From the NCBI GenBank assembly GCA_001643675.2, contig LSRY02000029.1:930001-994000 (forward strand): DNA of 64,000 nucleotides, read 5' to 3'. Below the pieces are notes generated by a model. It was not told the DNA's origin, made no database searches, and was given only the letters and a program-made list of their open reading frames with translations. Shown piece after piece: positions 1-10,700 of this stretch. The stretch comes from Monocercomonoides exilis (taxonomy: Eukaryota; Preaxostyla; Oxymonadida; Polymastigidae). Made by a program: the position numbers and the translations under genes. The first letter of the stretch is position 1. Every line of letters begins with the position of its first letter.

Positions 1-2
1 CC

Positions 3-3000
3 ACATCTCCTCCGCCTGCTATCGGTAAAACTATCACTTGCCAGCTTTCCACTTCTTCTGCTTCTTCTGCTTCTTCCACTTCTCCTTTGTCGCATCCACA
101 AACTCCAACACACATCCGCACACAGTCTGCCACAAACATCCTGCAGGCACTCTCCACTCCTCCTGGCTCTCCTGTCTCTTCCTTGAAAAGAATGCTTTCT
201 GGTTCTCGTTCTTCTCAGTCGCCACCTCCTTTCGTCTTCGATGCATCGACTGTTTCGCCTGCACAGAGATCCTTCTCGCCTTTGCTGCCCAATCAAACAG
301 GAGGAATAACAAGAACAGTCTCAACTGGCTCAAAAATTATTCGAACTTCTTCATCGCTTGTGCAGTCAACGAATTCTGCTGTGAAAAAGAAAACTGAAGA
401 TTTGCCAATTGCAAATAATTCTTTGACATCTTGTGGATGTTTAGCTTGTCAAAGAAATATCGCTCAGCAAAAAGGCAAAGCGGAAGAAGTTTCTGTGTTT
501 GGCACATCAAATCAATCAATTTCGCATCGAAACCAATTTCTGCATCAATTTTTGAAAGAAACAAGCTTTCCTTCAACTTCTGCTTTTTCTCCTCTTTCTT
601 CTCATCTTTCGCCAAGCATTGCTACAACTATAACTCCAGCATCTTCTGTTGTGCCTTGTTCTATTTCTTCTTCTTCTCCCTCTTCCTCTTCTTCCTCTTC
701 TTCCTCTTCTTCCTCTTCATCATCATCATCTTCTTCTTCTTTAGACACACTTTCTCTCACTCTTTCCTCGTCGTCTTTGTTCAGCAGTGAGACAGGAATG
801 ACGCCCTTCCACTATCAGATGCTCAGTCTAATGGCATCAGCCATTGAAGAAGGAGACACTCTGCTTCATGTGGAATTTGAAGAGGCAGAGGCAGAAATAC
901 AAAATGTGATGAAATTAGACAGAGAAAGACTGGATCGGCAGAGGAGGTTAGCGGAATATGGCGAGAGGAGGAGAATAGAAAAGAGGAGAAGGAAAGAAGA
1001 GAAGGAAATGGATTGGGAAAGGGAAAGTGGAAAAAGCAAAGTGAATGACGAGAAGAAAGGAAGCTGTGCAGATGATTCAGATGCTGATTTTGACTTTGGT
1101 GAGATTGAAGAAGAAGAAGAAGAGGAAGAAGAAGAAAGCAAAGAAGAAGAAGAAGAAGAAGAGGAACATTCAACTGATGAATGGCTTGTGGACTTTTCAT
1201 TTTCTGAATACGAAGATGAAACAAAAAAGGAAAACACACAAAAAAAGAACAAAAAGAAAACAAAAGAAACAGAATCCAAAGCAAAAACAGAAGAAAAAGA
1301 AAGAATCAAACAAAAGAGCACAAAAAAAATTGTCTCATCAATCACACAAAAAGAAAGAGAAGAGCATTCAAAGGATAAATTGATGGAACAGAAAGCAAAA
1401 GAAGAGGATGAAAAGACGAACAATCATTGCAAAGCATCTTTTCTTGCCCATTCATTCATTATTGAATCACGCTTTCCTCATCTTCTTCCATTTTGCAGTC
1501 GTGTTAGTAGTTCACAGAAGGAAATTGTTTCAAAAGCAAGAGAAAGAGTCACTGAGTGGATTAGACTAAGATTTGAGGAAGAGCAGGAATGGCTGGAGAG
1601 GAGAATGAGCAGATGGGAGAGGAAGGTGCAGTGGAGATGGGAATCCAACATTCTGCAGGAGAAAAGAAAGATTGTTAGAAAGAAGGAGAAGGAAATCACA
1701 AAAGAAAGGAAAGAGGAGAAGAGGAGGAGAAGACGTGAAAGCAGAAAATCTTCAGAAATGAATAAACAAACATCAAATGCAACAAGAAAAATTTACGATT
1801 TACCAGCTTCGTGTTATGAATTTCCTGATTCTTTGCCAGATTTCCCATTTGAGTCGCACATTTCGCCAACTGCATTCTCACGTGCCTCTGTCGCTGAACT
1901 GGAAGAAATTCTGCTTTCGCTGACCGTTTCACTTGAGAAAGAGAATGACAATTATCAAAAGAACAAAGAGAGAAATATGGATGTTGGATTGAATCGATCA
2001 AATAGCAGGAAGGAGGCAAAAAAGCCGATTCCACCACCTCCAACTATGTTTTATGATCAGTCAGCTTCTTCGGATTCCTTTGCGCCTTCTCCTTTGTCTG
2101 CTAAAAGTGGCATCACATTGAACACTCGTGAATCGCCTTGTGCTCCATCCACCTCTTCACTGGCATCTTCTCCTTCTTTATGTGCTTCTCCTGATTTATC
2201 TCTTCAAAATGATCATATGAACACAACTTCTTCTCTTTCTCCTCAAAATGCGCTTTCTTTCTCCAACCTCGCTGCTCTTCGAGCGTTTATTGCGTATCTC
2301 TATTCAGATTATGTTTTCCCTTCCTCTTTTGCTCCTCCTCTGCTCACATTCCAGTCATTCCAATGGGGAATTCGTGAGCTTGTTCAGGCTGTTTGGAAAC
2401 AAGAAGAAGCTGTAAAGGCTTTGGATGAAGCAGAAGAGGAGGAAGAGAAAAAGGAAAGATTATTGGCTGTCTCAAAAGAGATTGAATGGGTAAAGAAGAT
2501 AAAGAAAGACAGAGAAAGAAGGAAGAAGAAGGAGATGAAAAAGTTGAAGAAGGAAGGAAAACAAATGATAGGAAAGAATGATAAATTGAATGAAGAACTG
2601 GTTGTGCCGCCAAATGGCGTTGGCAGAAGCGAGGCAAATTCCACTGAAAATAGCACATTTGTGGATAAGATGCTGTTTCGCAGTGCAGAAATTGCTGAGC
2701 AGGTAAAAGAGGAAGAAGAAGAAAAAGAAGAAGAATGGAGAGAAGAATATGCGATGCTTGAGATGTATCGGAAGCAAGAGGAGTTGGAAAGTGTGCTGCT
2801 GATGAACAGGATAAGCAATGAATGGATCTTTTTTGGTGATATTCGACCATTTGAAGGGTGCGAGATGGAGAAAGAGGAGAAAACGAGAAAGAAGGCAGAG
2901 CTGGAAAGAAGAATGAAGAATATGCTGAAAATGAGGGAAGAAAAGAAAAGAGAAGGAAAACAGGAGAAGAGGCAAAGAGGAAGAGAGGTTGAAATAGCTA

Positions 3001-4511
3001 AGGACTCAGAAGATAGCGAAGAAGGAGATGAAAGTCAATCAAAGAACGAACAACAGGAAACAAGCGAAGACGAAGAAAATGTGGCAATTTCAATGAAACA
3101 AGCAAATGGAAGTGAAGAAAAGACTGATATTTCTGGAGAACAAAAAGTTGAGAAGGCAAAGGAATTGAATAAAGCAAGCATGAGTGCTGTTTATGAAGGA
3201 GGGTGTTGGGAAGAATGTGTTGGAGATATTTCGGAGAATGTCAAAGAAAATGTGATATTTTCGCTTCAGCTGGACACAGCAAGGAAGATGTTGGAGTGGG
3301 AATCGATGAATGAAGAAGAGAAAGAAGAGGAGAGAGCAAAGGAGTGGAGGAAAAGAATGAAATGGCCTGAAGAAGCAGAACGTATTGTGAAAGAAAAGAA
3401 AGATAGAGAGGAAGCTGAGAAAAATCTGGCAAATGAAGCAAAAGCTAATTCAATGGAGCATCTTAAAAGAAAAGAAGAGGGCAATCAATACTTGACTCAG
3501 AAGAAAGCAGATGAAGATTGCTTATCTGTATTCAGAAATGCAAAAGATGCAACTTCACAAAGGAATAATGATGCTCTTATTTCATCCAGTGATGCTTCTG
3601 CAATTGGCAAAATAGAGCGAAAGAAGCATTTCTCTACTCAATCTTTCGATGGATTGCATCTTCAGCACGCATCAACTCATCTCTTGTCACCTAAAAATCG
3701 TCCACTTTCATTGATGGGTCATTCTCAATCAACTTTTATCTCTTCAAAACAATCGCCATCTCCATTGGCATCACACACAACACTCCCAAAACAGCCAAAT
3801 GTGTTTGCAGCTTCGTCTGCTTCTGCCTCATCGCCTTTTGCATCTGCCAGTTCCTCTTTCTCTTCTCCTGCTTCTCCAGCTGTAAATTCTCTTACAGACT
3901 CATCTCGCACTTTGAGCTTTCCATCTGTTTTTACTCATTCTGCACAAGTTTCGCCTTCTCAACTTGCCAATTCATCTTCTTTGCTTTCGTCTTCTGTCTC
4001 ATCAGATATGCAATTTGTTGAACCTTTTGTGTATTTTCGCTCTCCTCCCAGTTTGTATGTCAAAGCCAAGCAATATGCCATCTTCAAAGCTCTTCAACAG
4101 AACATGACAAGTTCATCCAAAAATTTGAATGCTTCGGCATCTCCTTCACCTGAAGGCAGATCTTTCTCCTCGCCTTCTCTTCAGCCACAATTGACTACAG
4201 TTTATTCAACATATCCAACTGTTTTATTCCCGTTCAGTTCGTCTTCTTTGCCTCTTCTTTCGTTCGCCACGCTTTTCCAACTTCGTTTGATTGCAATGGA
4301 TCCTCCTAATCCTCCTGCTGGTTATGTCTTTGATTATTCTATCGAATTGCCTTCTTCGTATCCTCGTCTCAGCTCCATCTGTTATCAACTAATTGTTGAA
4401 GGCCTTACTGTAAGCAATGCAACTGCACTGATTAATCTTGGAACGAAATATGGGTCTTATAAGCTTGCTTCGATGATCTCAAATTGGCTCAAAGTTGTTC
4501 TTCGTGAGTGA
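3..4511 (+). CDS. Partial Ser/Glu-rich coiled-coil protein with BTB-like segments
   Basis: The reading frame is already open at the left window edge, so the 5' end lies outside; it ends in TGA at 4509. About 1,500 codons are visible. From the N side there is a Ser/Thr/Pro-rich stretch with a long polyserine run (bases about 660-740), a charged Glu/Lys/Arg coiled-coil region (about 850-1750), a segment that reads like the middle of a BTB fold (AFIAYLYSDYVFPSS, about 2285-2330), a second charged coiled coil (2390-3480), a Ser-rich linker, and a C-terminal piece (about 4270-4500) resembling a BTB end (LTVSNATALINLGTKYG). Family knowledge: BTB proteins are scaffold or adaptor proteins, often for cullin-3 ligases. 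My inference is one or two BTB domains split by huge low-complexity insertions. The function is not certain; it could be a Kelch/RCC1-BTB type protein whose propeller lies upstream. Confidence 0.5.
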   Translation, partial: TSPPPAIGKTITCQLSTSSASSASSTSPLSHPQTPTHIRTQSATNILQALSTPPGSPVSSLKRMLSGSRSSQSPPPFVFDASTVSPAQRSFSPLLPNQTGGITRTVSTGSKIIRTSSSLVQSTNSAVKKKTEDLPIANNSLTSCGCLACQRNIAQQKGKAEEVSVFGTSNQSISHRNQFLHQFLKETSFPSTSAFSPLSSHLSPSIATTITPASSVVPCSISSSSPSSSSSSSSSSSSSSSSSSSSLDTLSLTLSSSSLFSSETGMTPFHYQMLSLMASAIEEGDTLLHVEFEEAEAEIQNVMKLDRERLDRQRRLAEYGERRRIEKRRRKEEKEMDWERESGKSKVNDEKKGSCADDSDADFDFGEIEEEEEEEEEESKEEEEEEEEHSTDEWLVDFSFSEYEDETKKENTQKKNKKKTKETESKAKTEEKERIKQKSTKKIVSSITQKEREEHSKDKLMEQKAKEEDEKTNNHCKASFLAHSFIIESRFPHLLPFCSRVSSSQKEIVSKARERVTEWIRLRFEEEQEWLERRMSRWERKVQWRWESNILQEKRKIVRKKEKEITKERKEEKRRRRRESRKSSEMNKQTSNATRKIYDLPASCYEFPDSLPDFPFESHISPTAFSRASVAELEEILLSLTVSLEKENDNYQKNKERNMDVGLNRSNSRKEAKKPIPPPPTMFYDQSASSDSFAPSPLSAKSGITLNTRESPCAPSTSSLASSPSLCASPDLSLQNDHMNTTSSLSPQNALSFSNLAALRAFIAYLYSDYVFPSSFAPPLLTFQSFQWGIRELVQAVWKQEEAVKALDEAEEEEEKKERLLAVSKEIEWVKKIKKDRERRKKKEMKKLKKEGKQMIGKNDKLNEELVVPPNGVGRSEANSTENSTFVDKMLFRSAEIAEQVKEEEEEKEEEWREEYAMLEMYRKQEELESVLLMNRISNEWIFFGDIRPFEGCEMEKEEKTRKKAELERRMKNMLKMREEKKREGKQEKRQRGREVEIAKDSEDSEEGDESQSKNEQQETSEDEENVAISMKQANGSEEKTDISGEQKVEKAKELNKASMSAVYEGGCWEECVGDISENVKENVIFSLQLDTARKMLEWESMNEEEKEEERAKEWRKRMKWPEEAERIVKEKKDREEAEKNLANEAKANSMEHLKRKEEGNQYLTQKKADEDCLSVFRNAKDATSQRNNDALISSSDASAIGKIERKKHFSTQSFDGLHLQHASTHLLSPKNRPLSLMGHSQSTFISSKQSPSPLASHTTLPKQPNVFAASSASASSPFASASSSFSSPASPAVNSLTDSSRTLSFPSVFTHSAQVSPSQLANSSSLLSSSVSSDMQFVEPFVYFRSPPSLYVKAKQYAIFKALQQNMTSSSKNLNASASPSPEGRSFSSPSLQPQLTTVYSTYPTVLFPFSSSSLPLLSFATLFQLRLIAMDPPNPPAGYVFDYSIELPSSYPRLSSICYQLIVEGLTVSNATALINLGTKYGSYKLASMISNWLKVVLRE

Positions 4512-5110
4512 GCGAAAACGTTGTGGTTGTAAAGAACTTACATCAATTTTTATTACTTTTTTATTGACTTTTAATTCTGTTGATATTTTTATTATTATTT
4601 ATCATTGTGATTATATGCATTAATTTGTTTGTTTGTATTGGTTAAGTTTAAAATTGTTTCTTTATTCCTGTTACAAAAGTGTGTAATATTATTTGCATTG
4701 AATAACTTCCAAAATTTAGATTTCGATAATTTTTTGAAAAAAGATAATTTCTATAATTTCTTGGAAATAATGAACATCTCTTTAAAAAAAAAAAAGATAT
4801 TGATATTAGCATGAGGCGTTTGTTATATCTTTTTTGAAAAGAATTGTGAGCAGTTCTTCACTGATCAATCAAAATTTTGTTTTGATCTAACCATTTTTAT
4901 CTGTGGATCTCGATATTGTTTTCTGTTTATTTCATGTTATCCACCTCAAATGACTTTTAAATTTTATTATCTGTGATTAAAATTATTTTAAGTTTGCTTC
5001 AAGAATATCTTTAATGTAACCGTTTTTCTAAGAAAATATTTGGATGTTCGCAATTCAAAGTTAGTAAGACAAATAATTTTTGTTAGAAGATTTAAAAAAT
5101 ATTTAGTAAA
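4512..5110. other. Intergenic spacer, tandem genes
   Basis: About 600 bp of AT-rich DNA between the BTB-like gene and the PMP-like gene, both on the plus strand. A short ORF (4629-4814) is made of Phe/Leu/Asn-rich low-complexity sequence and looks like noise. It must hold the terminator of the first gene and the promoter of the second, but I recognise no defined motif. Confidence 0.6.
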
Positions 5111-7126
5111 ATGATTATTATTTTTTGTCTTCTTAATTTATGCTCTTCAAAAGGAGATTTTCGGGCTAATAATCAACATGACGTAAAAGAAAGAAGTTAT
5201 CAAATTTCTGTTCCTATTATTGTTGTTGATGAAATTATATCGCTTAAAAGCGATGACTATGCGACTATATCTGCTAGCACAACTCAAAAATCTCCATTAT
5301 TGTCGTTATGTAATGGAACTTTTATTGGCTCAAAACTCTCTTTTGTATGCTCCAACAATATCCGTATTGCAGATCTGAATTCATGGAGCAAATGCGAGCT
5401 AATTGATTGTAAATTTATTGTTAAATATCCATTTGGATCTTTGTTTCACAGCGCAACAAGCCAAGTTCTTTTGCATCATATTGATTTTAATGAAGTTTGC
5501 ACAACGAAAAGTTACCTTTCATCAATTGTCGAAGCATATGATTGTGAAACAAAAATATCATTAACAGATTCTTCAATGAATTCTTGGATAATGAAAAAAG
5601 GTGAAACGTTTCTTGCTCGTGGACAATCTTCGATTGTATCTGTTGATGGAGTGACATTCAGAAACATGACACAAGCTCCAATCTATCAACGCAGCAATTT
5701 TTCAGTGAATAAGCATCTTAAAAATGGATTTCTCAATGATTGGGATATTGTTAGTTGCTCTGTTGTTGAGACTTTCAATCCATTTTATGATGTGATTTCT
5801 CCATCAGCTCGGAATTGTGGATTGCTTTCTATTCACAATACAACATTTAACAATTGCACTTCAGCAATTAGCGGTGAAGACAGCTGTTCATTGGAATCCG
5901 TGTCTCTTCCTTTTCATTCAACATTAACGGATACATCATTCAGCAAATGGATTAACCTAGCTTCAACAGTTAGTGCGCATCACAATCACTTCGGGGAATC
6001 ATTTAGAAAGGCAGCAGCCATTCTGAATTCAAAATGCGAAAGTGGACACCTTCGATTGGTTAGATGCGCTTTTGTCTCATGTGGCTTTTGCGTGAATTTT
6101 TACGGAGGAAGATTTGATGCAGAGGGATGCTCTTTTGTTCAAAAGGAGTTAAGCGAAGGAAATGATTCAAATCGAGAAAAGAAAGATGAAGTTGAATTTG
6201 CGGAAGAAAGATGGAAGCTCGAAAACAAAGTTGTCCGTCAAATGGAAAGAGAAGAAGAAAATACCGAAGAAGATTCTTTTACTGATTTGTCTGACGAAGA
6301 TATTTTTGAAGATAATCCAAAAGAAAACAAAGGAATCAACATGGTGGAAGTGGTATATCCAATTTCTTTTTATATTTCAAACACATCGTTTTGCGGAACT
6401 TACTCTTCTTTTCCTTCGTATCGAGGACTACTTGCAACACAACTTCCTCGAAATGCCAAAATCTCCCATTCATCGTTCTCGTTCCTTGCTTCAATGACAC
6501 GTCTTCCTTCTTCTTCTTCTTCTTCTTCTTCTTCTTCTGTTTCATCTTCGTTTTCGTCCATTCTTCCTGCATCATCATGCGGAGGTGGAGTTAGCATATT
6601 TGACAGTTCTGCTCCGTCCTTCACGGACTGTTCTTTTGTATCGTGTGCTGCTGTTGGGCAGAAAGGATCAGGCGGAGGAATATGGATTGATACCTCTCAT
6701 CCACACGAATTTTACAAACAAGTCTATTTTGTGAGCAAATATGATGGAGATGAAGATGATAACCTTGGCTTTATGCCAAAAAGAAATCACATTGAGGATT
6801 CTGAGGATGACTTTGTGAAAAGAACTTCAAGCAATGATCATCAAAGACGGTCTTCTTATGCAATTGAGCCATTGCTTTCTCATCAAATGCCATTTAAATT
6901 GTCATTTTGTCTATTTCGTAACAACCATGCTCCTTTGGTTGATGAACAGATAGAGCGAGGAAGTGACGTCTTTTGTTCAGGCTTTGATTCAACTGAGGTT
7001 TCAACTGACTGCTTCGTTCATTGCTTGTCGAATTCGATGGAAGATCGTGTTTTGGTAGAAAATGTGAGAGTTGATATCGAATGGTTAAAAGAAAATGACG
7101 AAGAAAAAGAAGAAGAAGAGCTGTAA
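5111..7126 (+). CDS. Secreted PMP-like beta-helix surface protein
   Basis: A 671-aa protein with a hydrophobic N-terminal signal peptide (MIIIFCLLNLCSS). The body has the irregular short-repeat pattern of polymorphic-outer-membrane-like/parallel beta-helix proteins: repeated small-Cys-Ser/Phe motifs such as CELIDCKFIV, TTFNNCTSAIS, CAFVSCGFCVNFYGG and APSFTDCSFVSCAAVG, with GGG turns (SCGGGVSIF, SGGGIWI). Two acidic low-complexity insertions (about 6150-6330 and 6730-6850) and a polyserine run (6505-6540) interrupt it. It ends in an acidic tail at a TAA, unlike nearly every other gene here (TGA). No transmembrane segment lies before that stop, so it should be secreted or peripheral unless the hydrophobic tail beyond the stop is used (see findings). 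Large families of such proteins are typical of parabasalids and oxymonads and are thought to coat the cell or bind bacteria. Confidence 0.75.
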   Translation: MIIIFCLLNLCSSKGDFRANNQHDVKERSYQISVPIIVVDEIISLKSDDYATISASTTQKSPLLSLCNGTFIGSKLSFVCSNNIRIADLNSWSKCELIDCKFIVKYPFGSLFHSATSQVLLHHIDFNEVCTTKSYLSSIVEAYDCETKISLTDSSMNSWIMKKGETFLARGQSSIVSVDGVTFRNMTQAPIYQRSNFSVNKHLKNGFLNDWDIVSCSVVETFNPFYDVISPSARNCGLLSIHNTTFNNCTSAISGEDSCSLESVSLPFHSTLTDTSFSKWINLASTVSAHHNHFGESFRKAAAILNSKCESGHLRLVRCAFVSCGFCVNFYGGRFDAEGCSFVQKELSEGNDSNREKKDEVEFAEERWKLENKVVRQMEREEENTEEDSFTDLSDEDIFEDNPKENKGINMVEVVYPISFYISNTSFCGTYSSFPSYRGLLATQLPRNAKISHSSFSFLASMTRLPSSSSSSSSSSVSSSFSSILPASSCGGGVSIFDSSAPSFTDCSFVSCAAVGQKGSGGGIWIDTSHPHEFYKQVYFVSKYDGDEDDNLGFMPKRNHIEDSEDDFVKRTSSNDHQRRSSYAIEPLLSHQMPFKLSFCLFRNNHAPLVDEQIERGSDVFCSGFDSTEVSTDCFVHCLSNSMEDRVLVENVRVDIEWLKENDEEKEEEEL

Positions 7127-7772
7127 TGGAATCAATATTTGATTTCTTAATTGTTTAATGATTTTATTTTTTTTTTTTTGTTTTTCAGTTCATTTTTCTG
7201 CAAATTTGTTCAATGAAAAAGAACCTAATGCTTATTGTTCCGGAAAATGAAATGCTTTTTTGCCCATCTTTCAATAAGAGGGCTTTAATAAAAATATAAT
7301 ACAAATATGGCAAAATAATGAACCTAACCAAAGATCTTCCGCTCTAGAAAATCACTTCTTTTTCATGTTCCTTTTACAGTAACATAAAAATGAGCAGAAG
7401 ACATTGGGGATCGCGGTACATAGAAGCGGTGTGTCTTTGCATCAACAAGAACAACTCTGCAAAGAGGAAGAATGCCTGCTTTCAGAGGAATGCAATGAAT
7501 GACAGTTGTTGCAGAGTGCAAAAGAGGCAAGTGGCTTTTGATAGAAAAATTGCGTTTATCATAAATACAATAAATTAATTGGTGAAAGAAATGTGTAATA
7601 AATATGTAACTTCATACCCCAAATCAACCAAATTCTCCGACCATATAATTGATGGTGTGTAATTGAAAGCTGATAAATGTGAGAAATTCAGAGCTAAGCA
7701 AATACATTCATGTGGCAGTTTACAATTCAAAAATAATATCAATAAATGAAAGAAACATATTCAATTCAAAAT
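7127..7772. other. Spacer between convergent genes
   Basis: About 645 bp between the 3' ends of the PMP-like gene (plus) and the giant minus-strand gene. It contains a T-rich run just after the stop and an unassigned 62-codon ORF (7390-7578, starts MSRRHWGSRYIEAV, Cys/Lys/Asn-rich) of unusually mixed composition. That ORF could be a small gene, but I see no homology. Otherwise nothing recognisable. Confidence 0.5.
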
Positions 7773-10700
7773 TCAAATGGAATAAAATCGCATACGATTT
7801 CTATAAGCTGACTCGTATTTCCAGACATGCGAAGAGGATGCAACTGTTGATGGCAACGGAGCATCCACCGACTCTTCATCAATCAAAGGCTGCAGTACCT
7901 CAAATGAAGGCACAACGCATCCAACTGAAGACTCCACTGAAGAGCAATCATTGAGTGATATTTGACTGAGCTGTGAAGAATGGTGTGAATGATGAGAATG
8001 GTGTCTATGGCAGCGTGTGTGTGTCTCTGTGAAGGGAATCTCATCGTCCAATACGATCGAATTGGGAGGGACATATGCAACAATTGAAGACATCTCGTCT
8101 TCTTCTTCTTCTTCTCCTTCTGTTGATAATGATGAGACTTCGCTGATTGAAGATTGATCGCTTTCATTCCGAGCAGTGATTTCATTCAATTTTCTTTCAT
8201 CTGATTCGTGTTCTTGTCCTTTTATTTTATTTTGATTGGATTTTGTTCCTTCAAAAGACTCCAGACTTGAATCGCTGTCATCTTCGTCTGCTTCATTTGT
8301 AGTTGAAAAAGGAGAGCAGCGAGTGACTGGAACAACTGAATCATTATGTTCTTCATCATTTTGCACTTTCCCACTCTCCAAAAGAGGAGAAGTGCATCTC
8401 TTATCAACACTTGCCAATGAATAAGCAGTTGAAGGCGGAGTCGAAGAAGACAATGCTAAAAGAGAAATATCATTTGGCGAGTGAACACATGAAGAATGAT
8501 GATGCAATGAAGAACTGAAGTTTCCTTCCTTTGATTGACTCATCTGGCTTGCTTCTGCTGGAGAAGTTGGTTTGTTGACAGGAGAATGCGAGAAAGGCGC
8601 CTGCAGAAGAGGGCCAGCAGAGACGATGTCTGAGGCGAGAAAGAGAGTTGACTGACGAGAGGGAGATAATTGTGGATTGGCTTTTGAGAGGGGAATGCTT
8701 AGTTCTGTTGGAGGAGTGGTATTTGGAGTGAAGGGTTTGTTTGGAGAAGAAGAAGAAGAAGAGTATAAATTGTTATTTAATGATTGCTCCTCTTCATTTC
8801 TGGCTCTTGGTATTGAAGAGCAGCTGTATTGCTCATCTGAAAGTGGAGTTGTTGCAGTGATAGAAGAAGAAATAGAAGAAGAAGAAGAAGATGAAGAAGA
8901 AGAAGAAGAAGATGATGATGATGATGATGAATAAGACAAACAACAAACATTAGAGGAAACAGACATAACTGGAGAGAACATCTCAGAAGATGTGGCCATT
9001 CTTATTCCACACGACAAAGAAAGAGGGTTTTTCACAGGCGAATTTGAAGAATTCTGCGAAGAAGGAAAAGAAGATGTGTGCTCAAATGTTTCGTCAAGTT
9101 CTTTTTCCTTGTCGAAAGAAGAAGCAGCAGGAGAATAAGGAAACGAAGGAAGAGGAGAAGAGGAGAAAGAAAAGGAAGGAGAATGGTCAGGAGAAGCAGC
9201 ACGTGACGAATTGGATGAGTGAGTTGACTGCAATGGATGATGGACTGTGTCCGCAAGAGACACAGAAAAGGTGTTCTTCGAAGATGAATTAGAAGAGGAA
9301 GAAGAAGAGGAAGAAGAAACTGAGGCAGAAATAGAAGAAGCAGAAGAAGAAGCAATGCTTTTGGCATCAGAAAAAGTGCAATGAAGCAAATCCGCTTCGC
9401 CAGACACTCTTTTAAGAGGAATGTGTTCTGAAGAATTGACAAAGGCATCTGTTTCATTTGATTGAGGTGATGAGACAGAAGAAGGAGCAGAAGAAGAAGA
9501 GGAAGAATATGACGATGAATCCAATTCTTCAATCACTTCTAATGAATCAGTTGAATACGACTGTCTGTTCAATTGTGCATTTTCCTTTAAAAGTGTGTCA
9601 TTGTGTTGTTCTAAAGCAATTATTTCATTTGAGTTTAGTTGATCGTTTGAACCAGACAAGTCATCAACATCAGCAGCAGTTGCAGCAGCAGAGGCAGCAG
9701 AAGAAGAAGAAGCTAAATCTCCATAAACAGAAGGCGAAAAAGGAATTTTGTCATTCATTTGAGTGATTGGCGAGTTAAGTGAAGACTGCTGCATATGCTG
9801 AGCAGCAAGATGGCTGGCGATGATGTTGAAAGGAGTGGAAGTTTGAGGAAAAGGAGAAGAAGCATAAGAAATAGGGGTAGATGCAACAGCCGCAGAGGCA
9901 GAAGAGGAAAGAGTGCAAGAGAGGAGAGAGGAAGAGACAGAAGAGGCGCTGAACATGGAGGATGGGGCATCAGATGAGAAGGAGGAGGAAGAAGAGGCAG
10001 AATTGAAGGTGGAAGAGAGGGAAGAAGAGAGTGTTTGAGAAAGAGGAGAGCAGAACGAGTAAGACGAGTCAAAAGTGGCTGAGAGGGAGTCTGCTGGTGA
10101 ATAAGGAGAGGAAGGCAAAGGAGGAGAAGATGGATCTGATAGAGTGTTTCTATGAGAAGGAAATACAGGAGTGCGTGTGAATGTATTGTCCAGTGAATAA
10201 TTTGAGTGCATTTCTCTGTCATTTTGCCCTCCTTCGTCTTCATCCCACTTGTCAATCTCGTTCTGCTCTTCGTCTTCTTCTGCAATGGCATCCATTGTTG
10301 TGATACTTCTCTTCAGCCTCAAAGCAGACGGTACACGATGCACACCAAGCGATTGTGGGTCAATCTGTTTGTGTTCTGTTCTGTCGTCTTCTTCATTCTC
10401 TTCTTCATTTTCTTCTTCTTCTCTTTCACTTTCACTTTGTTCGTCTGTTTCACATTTATCTCTTTCAAACCTGACAATATTCCCTTTGTCTGTCAAATCC
10501 AACAGATCTTCACCTTTCATTTGTTTCTTGTCAAAAGAAGAGCGCTGTCTGATTTGCTGAGCACTGAAATTCTCTTCACTTTCGTGTGAATGAACAAGAA
10601 TTGCCTGCTTTTCGAGTATCCGTTGCGTCGTTGCTTTCAATCCAATCCTTTTCTGTCTTCGTCTTTCTTCTTCTTCTCCCATTTTTCCTTCTTTCCCTTC

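Noticed and set aside
866-3484. Minus-strand Ser/Phe/Leu-rich ORFs opposite the BTB-like gene
   Set aside because: Antisense shadows of Glu/Lys codon-rich coding sequence.
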